From contig NBBA01000021.1 in NCBI GenBank assembly GCA_002794785.1, forward strand, positions 558,001-622,000: 64,000 nt of DNA. Reading direction: 5' to 3'. Made by a program: the position numbers and the translations under genes. Shown piece by piece: positions 1 through 12,299 of this stretch. Origin of the DNA: Coniferiporia sulphurascens. Lineage: Eukaryota > Basidiomycota > Agaricomycetes > Hymenochaetales > Hymenochaetaceae. A model generated the notes under the pieces. It made no database searches. It was not told where the DNA came from and saw only the letters and a list, made by a program, of their open reading frames with translations. Numbering within the stretch: the stretch's first letter is position 1; each line of letters starts with the position of its first letter.

Positions 1-1335
1 AGTATGACGGGTCAGCGATCCCTTCAATGACAAGTAAGCTCATGGAAGCACATTCGACCGAAAACGGGGACATCCTGGATGAAGACATAATTGCCAAGAC
101 GACTGCTGTTGTGAATATCGGTCCGTCGACGGCCCTTCCTTGCAATTCCCTCCTGACTTACTGCAAATGCCTCAGCTGGCACGGATACGGTAAGTTCTAC
201 ACCTTCCTTGTGGCCCAGTTGGATTATGCGTACGTCAATCTTATACTCACATGGCTGTTCTGGTATCACGGAAGACTGTGTCTACACTAAACACATTTTA
301 TCTGTCGATGATCCTACATCCTAATGTTCAGCGCCGTGCACAAGAAGAATTGGATAGTGTTATCGGTAAGGATAACCTTCCAGCAATGAAGGATAGGCCA
401 AATCTGCCGTATATTGAAGCTATATGTAACGAATTATCGAGGTATGTGATTAACGATGATGATAGACCAAAGGTTTCTGACACGCCTCTTGACAAGATGG
501 CAGCCCGTGGGTCCCTTAGGCAAGCAAATGCTACCAGTGCATTATATTTGGGACAAGTGGCTGACTCCCAGTATTGGGATCTGACAACTTAGGGATCCCC
601 CACTTTGTCACGGAAGACGACGTGTACAAGGGCTACTTCGTTCCGGCCGGAACCACAATTATTCCAAATGTCTGGTGCGTAACGGATAGTCTGTGGCGCT
701 CGTTATCTCGGCTCGAGAATGCAGGGCTGACTGACTGCGGAAAAGGGCTATACTGAGGGATCCACTAGAGTATCCCCAGCCGGAAAAGTTCGTGCCTGAG
801 CGCTGGTTGTCAAACAAAGATGGAAAAGCACCAATGGATGTCCGCAAAGTCGCATTCGGGTTCGGTCGCCGGTCGGTCGCTTTCTCGCAAGGGTCAAATT
901 TGCCGATCTAATAGTAGAAAACAGGATCTGTCCGGGTAGACATTTTGCAGATAGCTCGGTGAGTGTAATATGCAGCGCATCGGCGGAGCGGATGTCTGCC
1001 AGTGCTCACCTGAAAACTTCTGCACACACAGATTTTCATCACTGTTGCATCAGTTCAAGCGGCTTTCAACATTGAGAGAGTACTCGATGCGAACGGTATC
1101 CCGATAACGCCTGCCGTGGAGTACACAGCGACATTTGTGAGGTAGTATTCCCAGTTCTTCTCCCCTTAGTAGAACTCGCTAAGTATTTGTTACCATATGT
1201 CATGTGCATTCGCGTTTCCCTCTTAGGCACCCCAAACCATTCCAGTGCAAGCTCACCCCGCGCTCCGACAAGATTGTACTTGCTATACAGCAAGCTGTTG
1301 ACTCGGCCGATGATCTTCTTGTAGCAGCGTCTTGA
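1..1335 (+). CDS. Cytochrome P450 no. 1, 3' part (5' end outside window)
   Basis: Membrane-bound haem-thiolate monooxygenase; substrate unknown. Rebuilt exons: <1-120, 176-189, 275-441, 497-519, 593-674, 746-871, 925-958, 1032-1141 and 1227-1335, all joining in frame. Visible motifs are the I-helix oxygen-binding segment AGTDTT, the K-helix ELSR (ExxR), the PERW segment, and the haem loop FGFGRRICPGRHFA with its Cys ligand, which is split by an intron. The C-terminus continues through HPKPFQCKLTPRSDK to a TGA at 1333. Read without splicing the gene looks broken because the haem Cys lies on a 34-nt exon. The intron 520-592 starts with GC (GCAAGC), a rarer but valid donor. Exon order and micro-exon sizes match the two full-length P450s at 35298-37692 and 42378-44785, so this is a paralogue. 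Nothing suggests it is a pseudogene in the visible part. OrdA/CYP64-like basidiomycete families such as CYP5144 are likely relatives; the family cannot be fixed here. Confidence 0.9.
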
Positions 1336-3424
1336 GTATTTCACCCATTTCGGTCAGCTGCCATGACTTGAATATGTGTTTCAAATTTGGGCCCCAAAGA
1401 TTCATAATGACGGAATTTCCTAATGTTGGCTGAGTCGAGAGAAGCTACTAGTAGTACTAGTGTTACCAGATGCATTTTGTCACCTTTTACCACCTTTTCA
1501 GATTGCATGTACTTTTCTGAACGCCGCCAGCTCCGGAACAGCTCAGTAGTCTGCCTTTTTTTGCTTACATTAGATAAGTTCTCATATCAAAAATATTGAT
1601 GAATATACAGTACATGTCGTGCAAGCCCGTGTTGTGCATCCCGCAGGATGCCCTGTGGGAACCTCGTCAAGATAACCTGATGTAGAAAATTAGGTCACCT
1701 TTGTACACGGCTTACGTGTTAATGTCCAGAATGGGAGCCTGCTACCATATCCCCTTCCCATATTGGGAATCCCTATTCCGCAGGGACTCAGGCTCGGATG
1801 CACAACACTAGTACTACCACGTACAAGCCCGTCAGGACAACACCTTCGCAAACTCAACATTCACCGTATTCAGGCTGACGACATAAACCTGTTCATTGAT
1901 TACATGTGCACCTCAACTTCAAATTGCGGCGAGATTTCTCGTAAGTCGAGCGAGCGCTGGAAACGGCTTTCTTTGGCGAGATCCAAGTTTGATTTAGTTC
2001 AAGGATCTGAACTAAGAAAAAAAATACAGCCTCTGAGGGCTTGGCAAGGAGTCGCGCCCCAAACTTCAGAGTACCCCTTTATTTCATCGACTGGATTCCC
2101 CTAGCCACCGATCCAATTTAGCTGTTTAATCGCCTGAATCTATGTGGCTTCTTATCTTGTCTCTCAGGCTGCGCTCACACCACATTGGAACATTCTCTGC
2201 TGCAATTGTGCAGAAGTCTTCCCGACCTGATCCGAGCCAGCCTCTCATGCTACCTCTCCCCGAGCTCACTTTGAGCCAAAGTCCCCGACCTTTGTTATGA
2301 AGCGATGATCGCCTGGGGGTGTGCTCAATCAGCAGGCTACTATACTGGGATTCGCGAAGGTTGGTCGGGAATAGGATCACTCCGGAGAGAACAGAACATG
2401 TGCCGTTATACGATTCATGGATCAGGCTTGCGTACTCGGGACCGAATATGTTTTGCCCGGCCATCTGCTATATCTTTCGACGATTCTTTCGTTCTTGCTC
2501 CATACATACTCGCGATTATGGCAATGCCACAAACACACTTCCTCCGCATGTTCGTCCAATGTGGTTCTACCATTTCGCCTCCCGCTTTTCGGCTAAAAAC
2601 CATCACTTCAATTCTTGATGTGCCGCTGAATCTGCGGCTGCGAAGAAGAGATCTTGACGGTCGACGCGGATTACTATTGTCTTAAAGCCGGATTTAAGTA
2701 TAAGAAACCATTTACCGTAGGACTACGGTGTTCGAACGACTCATTCAATCACTTAAGGTTTTTCTTAGTTAATTGCTACACGGACGACCCTGTTTATTTC
2801 TTAGGGGCTGAGTAATGGGCGCGGTACATACCTGGCACAACTGCGCAGATCTCGCACAGCTTTGCGTAGTACTCCTGCTCCGAAGTGGGAAGGTTCAAAT
2901 GCATGGACAGAACCCAGAACTTCCAAGAACCCCCCAAAAAATAGGCTGTGCAAACACGACTCCTCTCGCCGCACATCGAAGACTCGGGATCGGCCCCTGA
3001 TACAGCGGCCGCACAGGAAGTATCGTTATTCGCTTCTCCATCTCTTTTCGTCACGAACAAATGAAGAACAACGATATCTACGATAGTCGTGACTGTTTAG
3101 GGAGCCTGAGGCTAGTTGACACGGCAATTAGGTTGCGGAGTGTCTCTAGTTGCGCGCGAGCAACCTAAGTGAACAGACACGGCGTACCCTGTGTCGGATG
3201 GACAAAAAGTATGTGCATGAATACGTCGGACTGCTCTTCGCTACTAACAAAGGTGGGGGACGAGTACAGGGTATCTTATAGTCCTTTTCGAAAATGGGTC
3301 TCTAAACATTCGGTCTAATTGTAAAAAACGCTGCTCTATTGTAACTTTCACGACAAACATGTCAGTGCAGCGGGTTGCAAACGTACATACACGAAAATTC
3401 TGAACTCCAGTTATTATATCCTCT
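1336..3424. other. Intergenic, no supported gene
   Basis: About 2.1 kb between the P450 stop and the last exon of the ferric reductase. Open frames of up to 126 codons occur at 1763-2104 and 2305-2685 but overlap one another in several frames, show no motif and no splice-supported extension. I see no gene here. It must hold both 3' ends of the converging flanking genes. Confidence 0.6.
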
Positions 3425-5717
3425 TTACCATCCGAACGTCCTGGTAGTAAAAGAAAAAACAAAGTGTGTTAGATCACAATGCATCGACCCTGAAATCGCA
3501 GGAGATAAAGACGACTTACTCCTCGTGCACTTCTACGCCGCCGCATGCGAATCTCAGAGTACCATCGATACCCCGCACAGCTTTGTGAACATCCTCGACA
3601 AGCCCGAGTGGCCCGCACACCCCAACTGCGACGCCCGACGCGTTCTGCAGCGCCCCTGTCAACCTTACCATGATGCTGAGTACCCGCGGGAGTGCAGGGC
3701 GCCCGCGGTTCACGGTGACGGCCTCACAAATCCCTGTGTCCATATCCGAAGGTTGTGTGCTCGCCCGCGAGCAGAAAACGGAGACTTTGAAAATGACTCC
3801 AGGGACAGCGGAAACGGTATCGGCGAGAGCTGCGAAGGTCGGCATGAGTGGAGCTAGGGAAGCTATTGGTGGCAGACGTCAATAAGTGGTGGTTCGCAGA
3901 GTCTACACTGTCTGATTACGCTTACCTTTGTCTTGCGTGACCCAGACTATCTCGAGGAACTTCAAAGCAGACGTCCCATTTCGGATGCCTTGTACGAGTT
4001 CCTCGGCTTGACTCAGTGCAAATGTAACACCACTTCCACCCGTCACAAGCAACACAGATGAGTAGCTCGACATGACCATGTTCCCTGCCCCACCTAATGT
4101 CAAGAGCGCGTCAGTGGGCAGGCGTAATCCACTTTTATTAAAAACGCACCATAGGGACCCTCAATCATTACCTTCAATCTGGAAGATGCAGAAGGGGCAC
4201 AGCGCTCAGCCTCACGCCAACTTTCACGACTCGCAACACCATAAAGGCGGTTCGTCCAGCTGCCTGCCTTTTTACACATGAGCACGAGCCCACGATCACC
4301 TTTACCCGCGCTGGCAATAGTGAATGGATGCGCAACGCTCCAGCCCAGCAATCCCATCTCTGCGGAGAGCACGCGCAGGCGCACGTGTTGGCCTGCGCGC
4401 CAGCCAGATGAAAGGCCGGGCAGCTCGATGCGAGTGAGTCCAAGCTCCGGGACAGCCTCGATGCTCGCGGTAGCGAAGCGCGTCTTCACGAGTCGGAGGA
4501 GGTGATCAAAGCCGTACAAACCCACACCGACTAGGACGTAGTTTCTGCATGCGCTCTGGTGGTAGGAAATCTATCATAGAAAAAAGAAGTTCTCATTAAG
4601 GACGTGATGTCTACGATTTTGAAGAGAGTCATTTGGGCTTACACCGACGAAAAACAAGATTAGGCCCACAATATGCGCGGTGAGGAAAAGCGTATAGACT
4701 CGGCGACGAACGAAGGCGAGCGATGCGAAAAAGAGAAGCTCTATTCCAAGCAAGCCGACTATGCCGCAGATAACGAAGTTTACTTTCAGCAATTCGTCTA
4801 GAACGCCGCTGATAGCCCACTCGTAGACTAGACCCGCTCGTTAGACATAGTAGGCTTGTACCCGATGATAAAAACACTTACTATGACCAATAGCGTGAAG
4901 ATTGGCGGCACAAAACGTTATTATCCCAACCCAACGGTGCAGATAGTTCAACTTATAAAGCGGAATTAGCGCCTACATGTCGGCCAAAAATCACTGAAAC
5001 AGTACGACATACCTTTTCGTATCCCATTCCAATCAACATTCCTATCAAATTGTTTTTCGTCCCAAGAGCGACAGCGACAGGAAGCTGTGAGGTAGCGATG
5101 TACCCCAGGCGGTTAGGACTTGCGAGGGGGTTCCCATCGTTGAAGAACACAAGAAAGATTATTCCTCCGAGGTAGATAAACATCAGCACGAGTTTCCCCA
5201 CCGACTTTCCCGGCAAGACAGGATACGAAAAGAGTGCTGAGATTGGATGCAGAAGGGACGACAGTGCTTGTACGTGCGTCGGAGGAGATGCGCGATTATC
5301 CGGACTTGCGTTCCACTCCTTCGCGCCATCCCCATAAACGTCGTGTCTCACGTAAGTATGGGATTGCTCTGAAAAGGCTCTTGGCGAACTGGGGTTCGTA
5401 TTGTATCGACGAAGGTCGGCAGAAACAGGTGTGCGGGGAGGACGTGGGGCATTGTTCAGGTGGCCCTTGTATAAGATAAGGCCCCTGGTCCATTCTGATA
5501 TGTTACTGATACGACCAATTGCGCGGGGGAGCGCTGCAAGAAAAAAGACCCCGACAACGCAAAGGAGGGCGATGTCAAACCTGTAGACCGAAAGTGCATT
5601 GGGATCCAGACCAACAGAGGGGCCGCCGCTACCAGCGCCAGCGCCAGCACCAGCGGAACCCATAGTGGAAGAAGAGGAGGCTGCAGTAGCGGAAATTGAC
5701 GCAGCAGAAGAGCTCAT
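3425..5717 (-). CDS. Ferric/cupric reductase-type transmembrane oxidoreductase (FRE family)
   Basis: Predicted plasma-membrane flavocytochrome that passes electrons from NAD(P)H through FAD and haem to extracellular metal ions. The ATG at 5717 is chosen; the in-frame TTG upstream is not needed. The N-terminus is Ser/Ala/Gly-rich, then come membrane segments (LLCVVGVFFLAAL; KLVLMFIYLGGIIFLVFF), the haem-ligand segment LNYLHRWVG...LHAIGH, and AHIVGLILFFVG. The FAD-binding motif HPFTIAS, an EGPYG segment, the NAD-binding LVTGGSGVTFALS and C-terminal VGVCGPLGL follow. Six or more introns are needed, for example after MGYEK and after the first haem-ligand segment. The frame seems to stop at 3516 after VEVHEE, but an intron 3441-3519 leads to a 16-nt last exon giving the family-like ending HEETFGW. 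Length is roughly 640 residues. An NADPH-oxidase identity is less likely given the N-terminal layout. Role in the tailoring neighbourhood is not indicated; iron uptake is the default. Confidence 0.88.
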
Positions 5718-8417
5718 TATCAATGGTAAGGAAAGTGTTCAGAAACGGGGTTCAGCAAAGACAGACAAGAAGGCGGTTTACGAGCAACAGAGAGCAGGAG
5801 CGAAATGGGGGAGAGGTGAACAAGCTTGCCGAGAGTGGTGCTTCTCATATACCGGGACGAGTTTGACTTTGCGAGGATCGGTGTCCGAGTCGGCTTCGCT
5901 TCCCTTGCGTTATATAATAAATACCCTTCTAGCCGTAGTGCAAATGTTTCCGAGAGTTATTACGGAAGTTAAATGAATGGCTTCTATAGGTGCTGTCTAC
6001 ACGTTGATTTTCCGCAGTAGCGGTGCAGGGCGGCGATTGTGATAGTCAAGAAGTTCCTAACTAAGGAGTCAGTACGGCTGCCTCGCGTTCTAATCTATTA
6101 TGAGCAGCGATAAAGGTTGATGACGCGCTCACCAATTTGACAAAGCGACTTTTCCAAAGTGAACTTATTATCTTGGCGTCGGCGGCCTCCGGTTCACCGC
6201 AGTCAGAGTTGCCCTATTAACGTTGACAACGAGGTTTTTCTTCGAAGGCTTACAGCGGGGCGGGCGCCGGAGAAGATCCTGATTGTTGTCCATTCTCCAC
6301 CGTGCAAGACAAGGCAGTAAAACGCGTGCATGAGGACTTCAAGGATTGCGAACCAGTTTCTATGTCGACCACACCATATGTCGCCCAGGAAGTCAGTGGG
6401 ACTACCCGGAGCGATGAACACGCATCTTCCATTTTCGACATATTAGAAGGAGACAAGCAAGATTCGTCTCCACTGTTGCACAGGAGGGAACCTTACAGCT
6501 ACAAGAAGCCACGACGCAAACGTAAGCGAAAACTTTCTTGAAGAGGAGGGAATGCAGTGCAGTTATGTTCGCCGGGTGAAGAGATCATCCAGGCCGTCCG
6601 TAAGTCGGGCCCTGGCCAGTAGTAACCTCGCCGGCTAAAATCTAGAACGACACTCCGTGCAAGTTTTTAATTTACGCCCCTTTCCTGTCCTAGGATACAG
6701 TAGGGGAGCGAAAAACTTACGGTGTCGGTAATTCCGGCATTGCGCGGAGATACATTTTGAACTCCGACTATGCGAGCGGTGGCCGGCTGAGCAACGGGAA
6801 TCCATACTGAACAGCATTCTGAAGCTTCGAAGGCTCAGGGACGCTCAAGAAGCAAGAGACGCGCCAATATACACCCAGGATCGGATGAGTATACAGCAAC
6901 GCAATCTCGGTACATACATACGGCGTATATGGTACACCCATATTACTTTGGAGCCATTGTTTATAAATCTCGATCCAACTTCTGACGAGTCTCGGATATT
7001 ATACATGCAGTACAACCACAGGCGGATGTACAACGCGCGCGGACGATATTGCTGAACAAGGTTGGGCTTACACTTGTACAGCGCCCGCATTATGGACCCT
7101 CTTTGTGATGGATCGCAGCGGCGATCTTCTTAGAAGTCCCGGAGTGATCTTGCACTCAAAGGGTTTTTCGGGTACCTAAAAGAATATCCAGTAAGATGTG
7201 CATCGCAAGTCTCTTTTAGTACAAAAGAACGCAAGAAGGGGGAATTCGAGTTCGTACCGAATGAAAGCGTCGGTGTACCCGACAAATGGCGTGATCTGGG
7301 TGCCAAGTTCACCGGGAGTCTTTCTAGCATCAAAAGCAACTAGAATCGAAAATGCGACACCATGGAATATCTACAATTGAAAAGACAGCACGTATAGTGC
7401 GTGATCACGCTATATGACCGTATGGTCGATGCTGCGCGAGTATTGGTTCCAAACATGGTAGCTTATTCTGAAACCGCGGATAAGGAAAACATGTTCTAGT
7501 AATTTGTGTTCCTAGAACTCCGGCCACGGTTTACTATTTCACGCTGAACTCAAACAGTCTTTGAAGTTTTCTCAGCAGATGCCAGGTGGCGATAAGGTGT
7601 TAAGCGGTGAACAAGGGTGCTATTCTGGTATTCCTCAATTCGGAAGCGTGGGACTAATAGCATTCCGCGTGTACTATGTATCAAACTCTAATATGGTACA
7701 ATCCCGTAATTAAACTTCCACAAAGCTCGAGTTCAGCCCACTCGACATGCTTCCATATTTCGCAGATAGTTGCTGAGCCAAATTATCCGCCAATCTACCA
7801 AAATCCTAGGACATAGGGCCTAAACACCACCTGGAAAGCCCAATGGCGTGATTCATATGATCATAGTAATACCAACTATGCTGAACATTAAGAAAATAAA
7901 TTCGTCTCACCGATCACTGCCCAGATTATTTTCGTGGTGAACCTCAATTCGTGTTAGGACTCCGGAGTCATCACATGCTTCCTCAACATTGTATTCTGCA
8001 TCTTCCAGTAGCTAGTAACGATAGAGAACATCCGCATGATACCAGTTCATTGTTAGTACCCCTGTATGAGTTGTACCCATTCAGCTGGTTGAATGCCACT
8101 CCTGAGCTCAAACTAAGCAGACATTCAAACGTTTTTGCATTCTCATGTTCCTGATTTGTTTTCAAATAGTACACTCAGATCACTTGATGCTACTACTACA
8201 ATTGTTGGTGCCTCTGCCTGATTGTGTCTAATTCAGTTAGAGCGACACGTGTAGCTGCGGAGAGGTTGCCTCTGCGTACTAGCAGACCGGATGACCGTGG
8301 CTGGTCTCTACAGGCGTTAACGCAGTCTTTTAGGGCTCCCCAAAAGGTATATAAAGTAGCTTCACCTTGAACCTGCACCCCATCCCTAAAACATTGAGTA
8401 AACAACTCAATCACGAA
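5718..8417. other. Intergenic, divergent promoter region
   Basis: About 2.7 kb separating two divergent genes. A TATAA-like run (TTATATAATAAA, about 5911-5922) lies ~190 bp before the reductase ATG and may serve it. A plus-strand frame at 6302-6541 ends in a basic KKPRRKRKRKLS tail resembling a nuclear-localisation signal, but it has no other support. Otherwise nothing recognisable. Confidence 0.5.
8348..8355 (+). promoter_or_regulatory. TATA box of methyltransferase 1
   Basis: TATATAAA lies 70 bp before the ATG at 8418, in a CT/CA-rich leader. Position and match are typical for a fungal core promoter. Confidence 0.6.
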
Positions 8418-9436
8418 ATGGCGGATGCATCGATTACAACTGACCATTTATCCATTAATGAGGCTCCCCGTGTCTTCCATAACTATCCCGGAGCCAGTTA
8501 CTTGCTCCCCGGAGATGAAAAGGAGATTGAACGGTCAGTGGTACACGGGCGAAAGCCTGTCCCCATAGTGTCACTACTGACTGTGATACGCAGACTTAAG
8601 TTCCAGCATACCATACTGAGGACCCTTTTTGAGGACAGGATCCTTCTTTTTCCCCTCGAGCAGAAGTCGAGCTACTTTGTTCTCGACTCTGGTGTCGGGC
8701 CTGGTGCGTGTACCTGAAGATGGGGTCTGTCATATCCTAGTCTTTATACTAATGAAAGACACACTCTTCAGCTGCCTGGCTTGTGGATGCTGCTGCCCAA
8801 CTACTCAAAAACTCCATTCTGCATGGAATAGACATTAACTCCAGCATTTTTCCACACGAACGTCCGCCAAATGTATCGTTCTCCGTCCTATCTATCACGG
8901 AGCTTCCTCAGGAGTGGGCGGGTCGGTTTGACATTATCCACCAGCGCCTTCTGATTGGCGCGCTGCGGCGTGACGAATGGACACATGCATTAGAACGCAT
9001 GCTACATACCCTCCGTCCGGGCGGCTGGGTCCAGCTCACTGAACTTGGCAACTGGCGTGGTGGGCCTCTCACTGAGCGTCACAGGCTCGCAGCAGGGGAC
9101 CTCTTCGACTCACAGTCACTTTTCCTTGACATTGTCATAGCACTACCCAAGATGCTTAGACAAGCAGGGTTTGTTGACATTCATATTGAGATGCGGGAGT
9201 TGCCGCTTGGTGCATGGGCGGGGCAGTTCGGCATTGATGCCCGCAACGACTTTATCAGTGTCTTTCAAGCCGCTAAGACGGCTGCTTTGCGGTCTGGAGG
9301 GTTTGGGTCTGTCAAGTCAGAGGAAGATTTTGACGAGCTTATGGACGCCATGGAAAAAGAATGGGACAGAACAGAGGGGGCCAAGGCGGAGATTCACACA
9401 TTCTGTGCCAGGAAGCCACTGACAGCTGATCCGTGA
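8418..9436 (+). CDS. SAM-dependent methyltransferase 1 (LaeA/UMTA-like)
   Basis: Soluble class-I methyltransferase, probably tailoring a small molecule; acceptor unknown. Three exons, 8418-8533, 8594-8703 and 8772-9436, give exactly 297 codons (296 aa). Landmarks: N-terminal YPGASYLLPGDEKE; FEDRILLFPLE; a glycine-rich SAM loop read as VLDSGVGPAAW across intron 2; the acidic strand end HGIDI; PPNVSFSV; WAGRFDIIHQRLL; and the motif-III region LRPGGWVQLTE. The loop departs from the usual DxGxGxG because the last glycine is replaced. The same exon phases and lengths (116/110/665 nt) recur in the copies at 13563-14553 and 39662-40672, so all three come from one ancestor. The start is fixed by alignment of the copies and a TATA box 70 bp upstream. 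The family name is inferred from motifs; O-, N- or C-methylation cannot be told apart. Confidence 0.9.
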
Positions 9437-11201
9437 TTTTCTAAATTCTCTTCGTGAATATTAGTCAAGGGGTCTGAGTGGTTTAGGGTTACTCATTAGT
9501 ATTCTATGTACTACCATTATTTTGAAGAGGCAAAGTTTTGCATTTCCACTGCGGAATAGGTTTCGTGGTCAGAGCGCTGGGGCTGTTGGAGAGGGCGAGA
9601 TTGTAGTAATATATGTGTATTCGTTGACCTAGTGTCCACATCTATATAACGCGTGTGTATCCTTCAAAGACACTAGTTCCGTGAACGAGTCCAATGCACA
9701 TGAAAGTAGATCCCTCAACGATGTTAGTGTGACTCGAACTTGAAAGTGAACCCTGATTGAGTACTCCGGAACTAGACTATCAGATTTCCGTAGAAGCTAC
9801 CAGCCTGAAGCACTACTTGCGTGCCTTGGCACGCTCACCATTGCCTCGAACATTTTTTCATTCTTGTAACAGTGTCGAAGTGTTGAGTTGTGGGCTTGAT
9901 GCCGAGTCGGCCGTTCGGAGATAGTTTTTTTTTCGTAGTACTTTAGCGCTCTCGAGTTCTCTCGCGCGACCATTTACTGTTTAACCTACGATAAACTTGG
10001 ATACGAAGTGCATTCGCCAGCGCCGCGGGTTCCTGGATTCCAACAGGATGCTGAACCTGAAATTACTATCAAGAAAGACACATCCTTCCTTAAAAGTCTC
10101 GGATCTTTGGACTCGACGCTTCCGCTCAGGTCCCACCATGATTTGTTGATCACATCGGGTGAGACGTATACTGAGAACTGTCGCAGCCGAGGTCTTCCAT
10201 GATACTTGGAGACTAACATGGCACTTCCAACTTGAACCCAGATGGTAAACAGATTACGGCCTCACTGGAATTGAGTTCATCAATCTTGGGGATCTTCATT
10301 CATAATGATAATAATGTAGAAAAAATATTTTGTAAAGATAGATTCGATGTATCATATGGAAGAATGGCCGTAGGAATCCTACAAGGATGCACATCTCTAA
10401 GAAGATGCTCCTCCAAATGCCACAGGAATCGGATAACAAGAGGGAACGCTCGTACAGATAAGTTAGAACTTACTCTTTAAATTTTTGTGTTCAAGAGCAG
10501 TGCCAAATTGAACGACGCTTATTCATTACGATAGTATTGGGCAGAGGGTATAACATGTCAGTACGCTCCTGTTAAAATGCAGAGAGCAGATTTACCGGTG
10601 ACAATGCGCATCAGTGATCTATTAGGCACCTGACTGCAGAAATCAAGAAGCTTCATGTATCAGGAGAAGTTACTTCAGTTACGGGCCCACTAGTTCGCAA
10701 GCCATTTAGTCTCGTAATAGAAATGGCAAATGCGGACGTGTTTTCTCATGCGGGTGGAGGACGGCTTGGTGAGTAATGACAAAGACGTCCCGAAAAAGGA
10801 AATATGTGGGTCCGACGATCATGATCGCCGGTTTGAATCCGGAAAATGCAGAGCGCGACCCAATGAAAAAAGACAAGGATAGAAACCGAAATTGCACGTA
10901 AAAATGTGTGCACTGTTCTTCTCCTACTGGGCGGAAGGCCGAGGTAGACTGAAATAAAGAGTAAAAGGACAGGCACGGACAGGCACGTCTGAATTTGCAT
11001 TCCTGAATAATAAGATCCAAAGGGCCGAGGCCCGATATTACTAGCGCTGAATGATCGCCGAGTGGGTTGGTGACTCTTAAAGTGCTCGCACGTCCATGCC
11101 CGTATACTTCCGCTCAACCACCACCACCACCATTGTCGTCGACGCACTCGTATCGCATTCGGTACTCAGGACACCCCGTAGTGGTCGCACCGAGCGACGA
11201 C
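9437..11201. other. Intergenic, no supported gene
   Basis: About 1.8 kb. A minus-strand frame over 10706-11147 has Trp-rich low-complexity sequence caused by CCA repeats at 11113-11130 and is not believed. No RNA gene or repeat was found. Confidence 0.5.
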
Positions 11202-12299
11202 ATGCAAGAGTTTACGACTACCCCGTCCTCCTCAGCCACCGAGCCAAGTTCGTTTCGCCACCAACGTGCATTCTCAACGGCATCAAGTATTGCGCTTTCT
11301 GCAGGAGAGCTACACGCAAGCCGTGCTGCACGCGCATGGTCTGAGCGACCTGCCACGCCACCCAATATTCCTCGTGCTGGCGGCGCGCGCCGTGCTGGTA
11401 CACATGGTCCCACACGGTCGGTCGTGGCGTTCAGCACACCCAAACCCTTCGTATTTGGATCCACTTTACCTTCGGGTCCGACGCCGACGATGGGCTCGGA
11501 TGCTACCACGCACGCTCGCGCCCAGCTATCGCCAGACCAGGAGACACGGACTCGCACACAGCATCGCGGGCTCCTGGGCGCACTAGCTGCACTCGCATCT
11601 CCGACCCCAGCTCCACGCAAAAAGCGTAGCCGGCCACCCATGAGTTTACTAGACAGGGTAGTACTGCTTGCCTTCCTCGCCGCGCTCGCATTCTTCCTTC
11701 GCGCGCTCTCTGGCGGTGGCATGGACGTGGAAGCATTTACAGATACGCACATGCGCCCTGCTGACGGGGACAGGGGCGACGGGGTACGTGTACGCTCGGG
11801 TCCACGCGCTGCGTATGCCGCCTTCCAGAAGGCACAGGAGGCTGCTGCACATCTTGCTGTAGACCCCGAAGGTCACTTCACGTACAGCTTTGCCTCGGAT
11901 TCTACTTCGTACCCTTGGACGCGAGCCGATTCTGGTTCTGGTGGGGAGGCGCAGACGGGATTGGGTTCAGGACCGACGGCGGATGGGTTCTCCATGAGTG
12001 AGGACGGCCGCACCGGTGCAGATGCATTTGATGTGCCACTCACTCTCGTAACTCCGAATGAGGGAGGGCCCGGTAAGGATATGCAGAGTGAAACGGATGG
12101 CGCGGATACGGCGGCTCTTTCACTCCCTTCTTCCTCCATTTCTCAGCCAGATGGGGCAGAGGCGGCAGCTTCATTCCTCGTAGAGCCAAGCACATCGGGG
12201 CAGTCTGTTGCTTTCCTAGATGCTCATTATCATGGAGCGCAGGGGCGACAGAAGCATAAGTGGGCGCGAACTCGGGAGCAAGCCGATGTGGCGGCGTGA
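11202..12299 (+). CDS. Hypothetical single-pass membrane protein, low complexity
   Basis: I do not recognise this protein. An open frame runs without stop from before 11067 to a TGA at 12297. The first in-frame ATG is at 11202 (MQEFTTTPSSS...), giving 365 aa; upstream in-frame codons start only with TTG, so a short 5' exon is possible. The first ~150 residues are Ser/Thr/Pro/Ala-rich with basic patches, including an APRKKRSRPP stretch. One clear transmembrane segment follows (LLDRVVLLAFLAALAFFLRAL), then an acidic Gly/Ser/Thr/Asp-rich C-terminal part. The positive-inside rule puts the basic N-terminal part in the cytosol and the acidic part in the lumen or outside (type II). GC content is higher than in the flanking DNA, consistent with coding. 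A Golgi or wall-related role would fit the topology but is only a guess. It sits between two paralogous methyltransferases on the same strand. Confidence 0.6.
   Translation: MQEFTTTPSSSATEPSSFRHQRAFSTASSIALSAGELHASRAARAWSERPATPPNIPRAGGARRAGTHGPTRSVVAFSTPKPFVFGSTLPSGPTPTMGSDATTHARAQLSPDQETRTRTQHRGLLGALAALASPTPAPRKKRSRPPMSLLDRVVLLAFLAALAFFLRALSGGGMDVEAFTDTHMRPADGDRGDGVRVRSGPRAAYAAFQKAQEAAAHLAVDPEGHFTYSFASDSTSYPWTRADSGSGGEAQTGLGSGPTADGFSMSEDGRTGADAFDVPLTLVTPNEGGPGKDMQSETDGADTAALSLPSSSISQPDGAEAAASFLVEPSTSGQSVAFLDAHYHGAQGRQKHKWARTREQADVAA

Noticed and set aside
841..925. P450 no. 1 seems to lack its haem cysteine (FGFGRRSVAFS...)
   Set aside because: The read-through is an intron (872-924); splicing gives FGFGRRICPGRHFA. 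The gene is not broken here.
10829..10841. tRNA B-box-like GGTTTGAATCC
   Set aside because: No A box, anticodon arm or acceptor stem can be folded around it.
11067..11201. N-terminal extension of the single-TM protein to 410 aa
   Set aside because: The extension begins with TTG and is low-complexity; ATG at 11202 is the first sound start.
11114..11752. 212-codon minus-strand frame opposite the TM protein
   Set aside because: Antisense shadow of a GC-rich gene; no motif.
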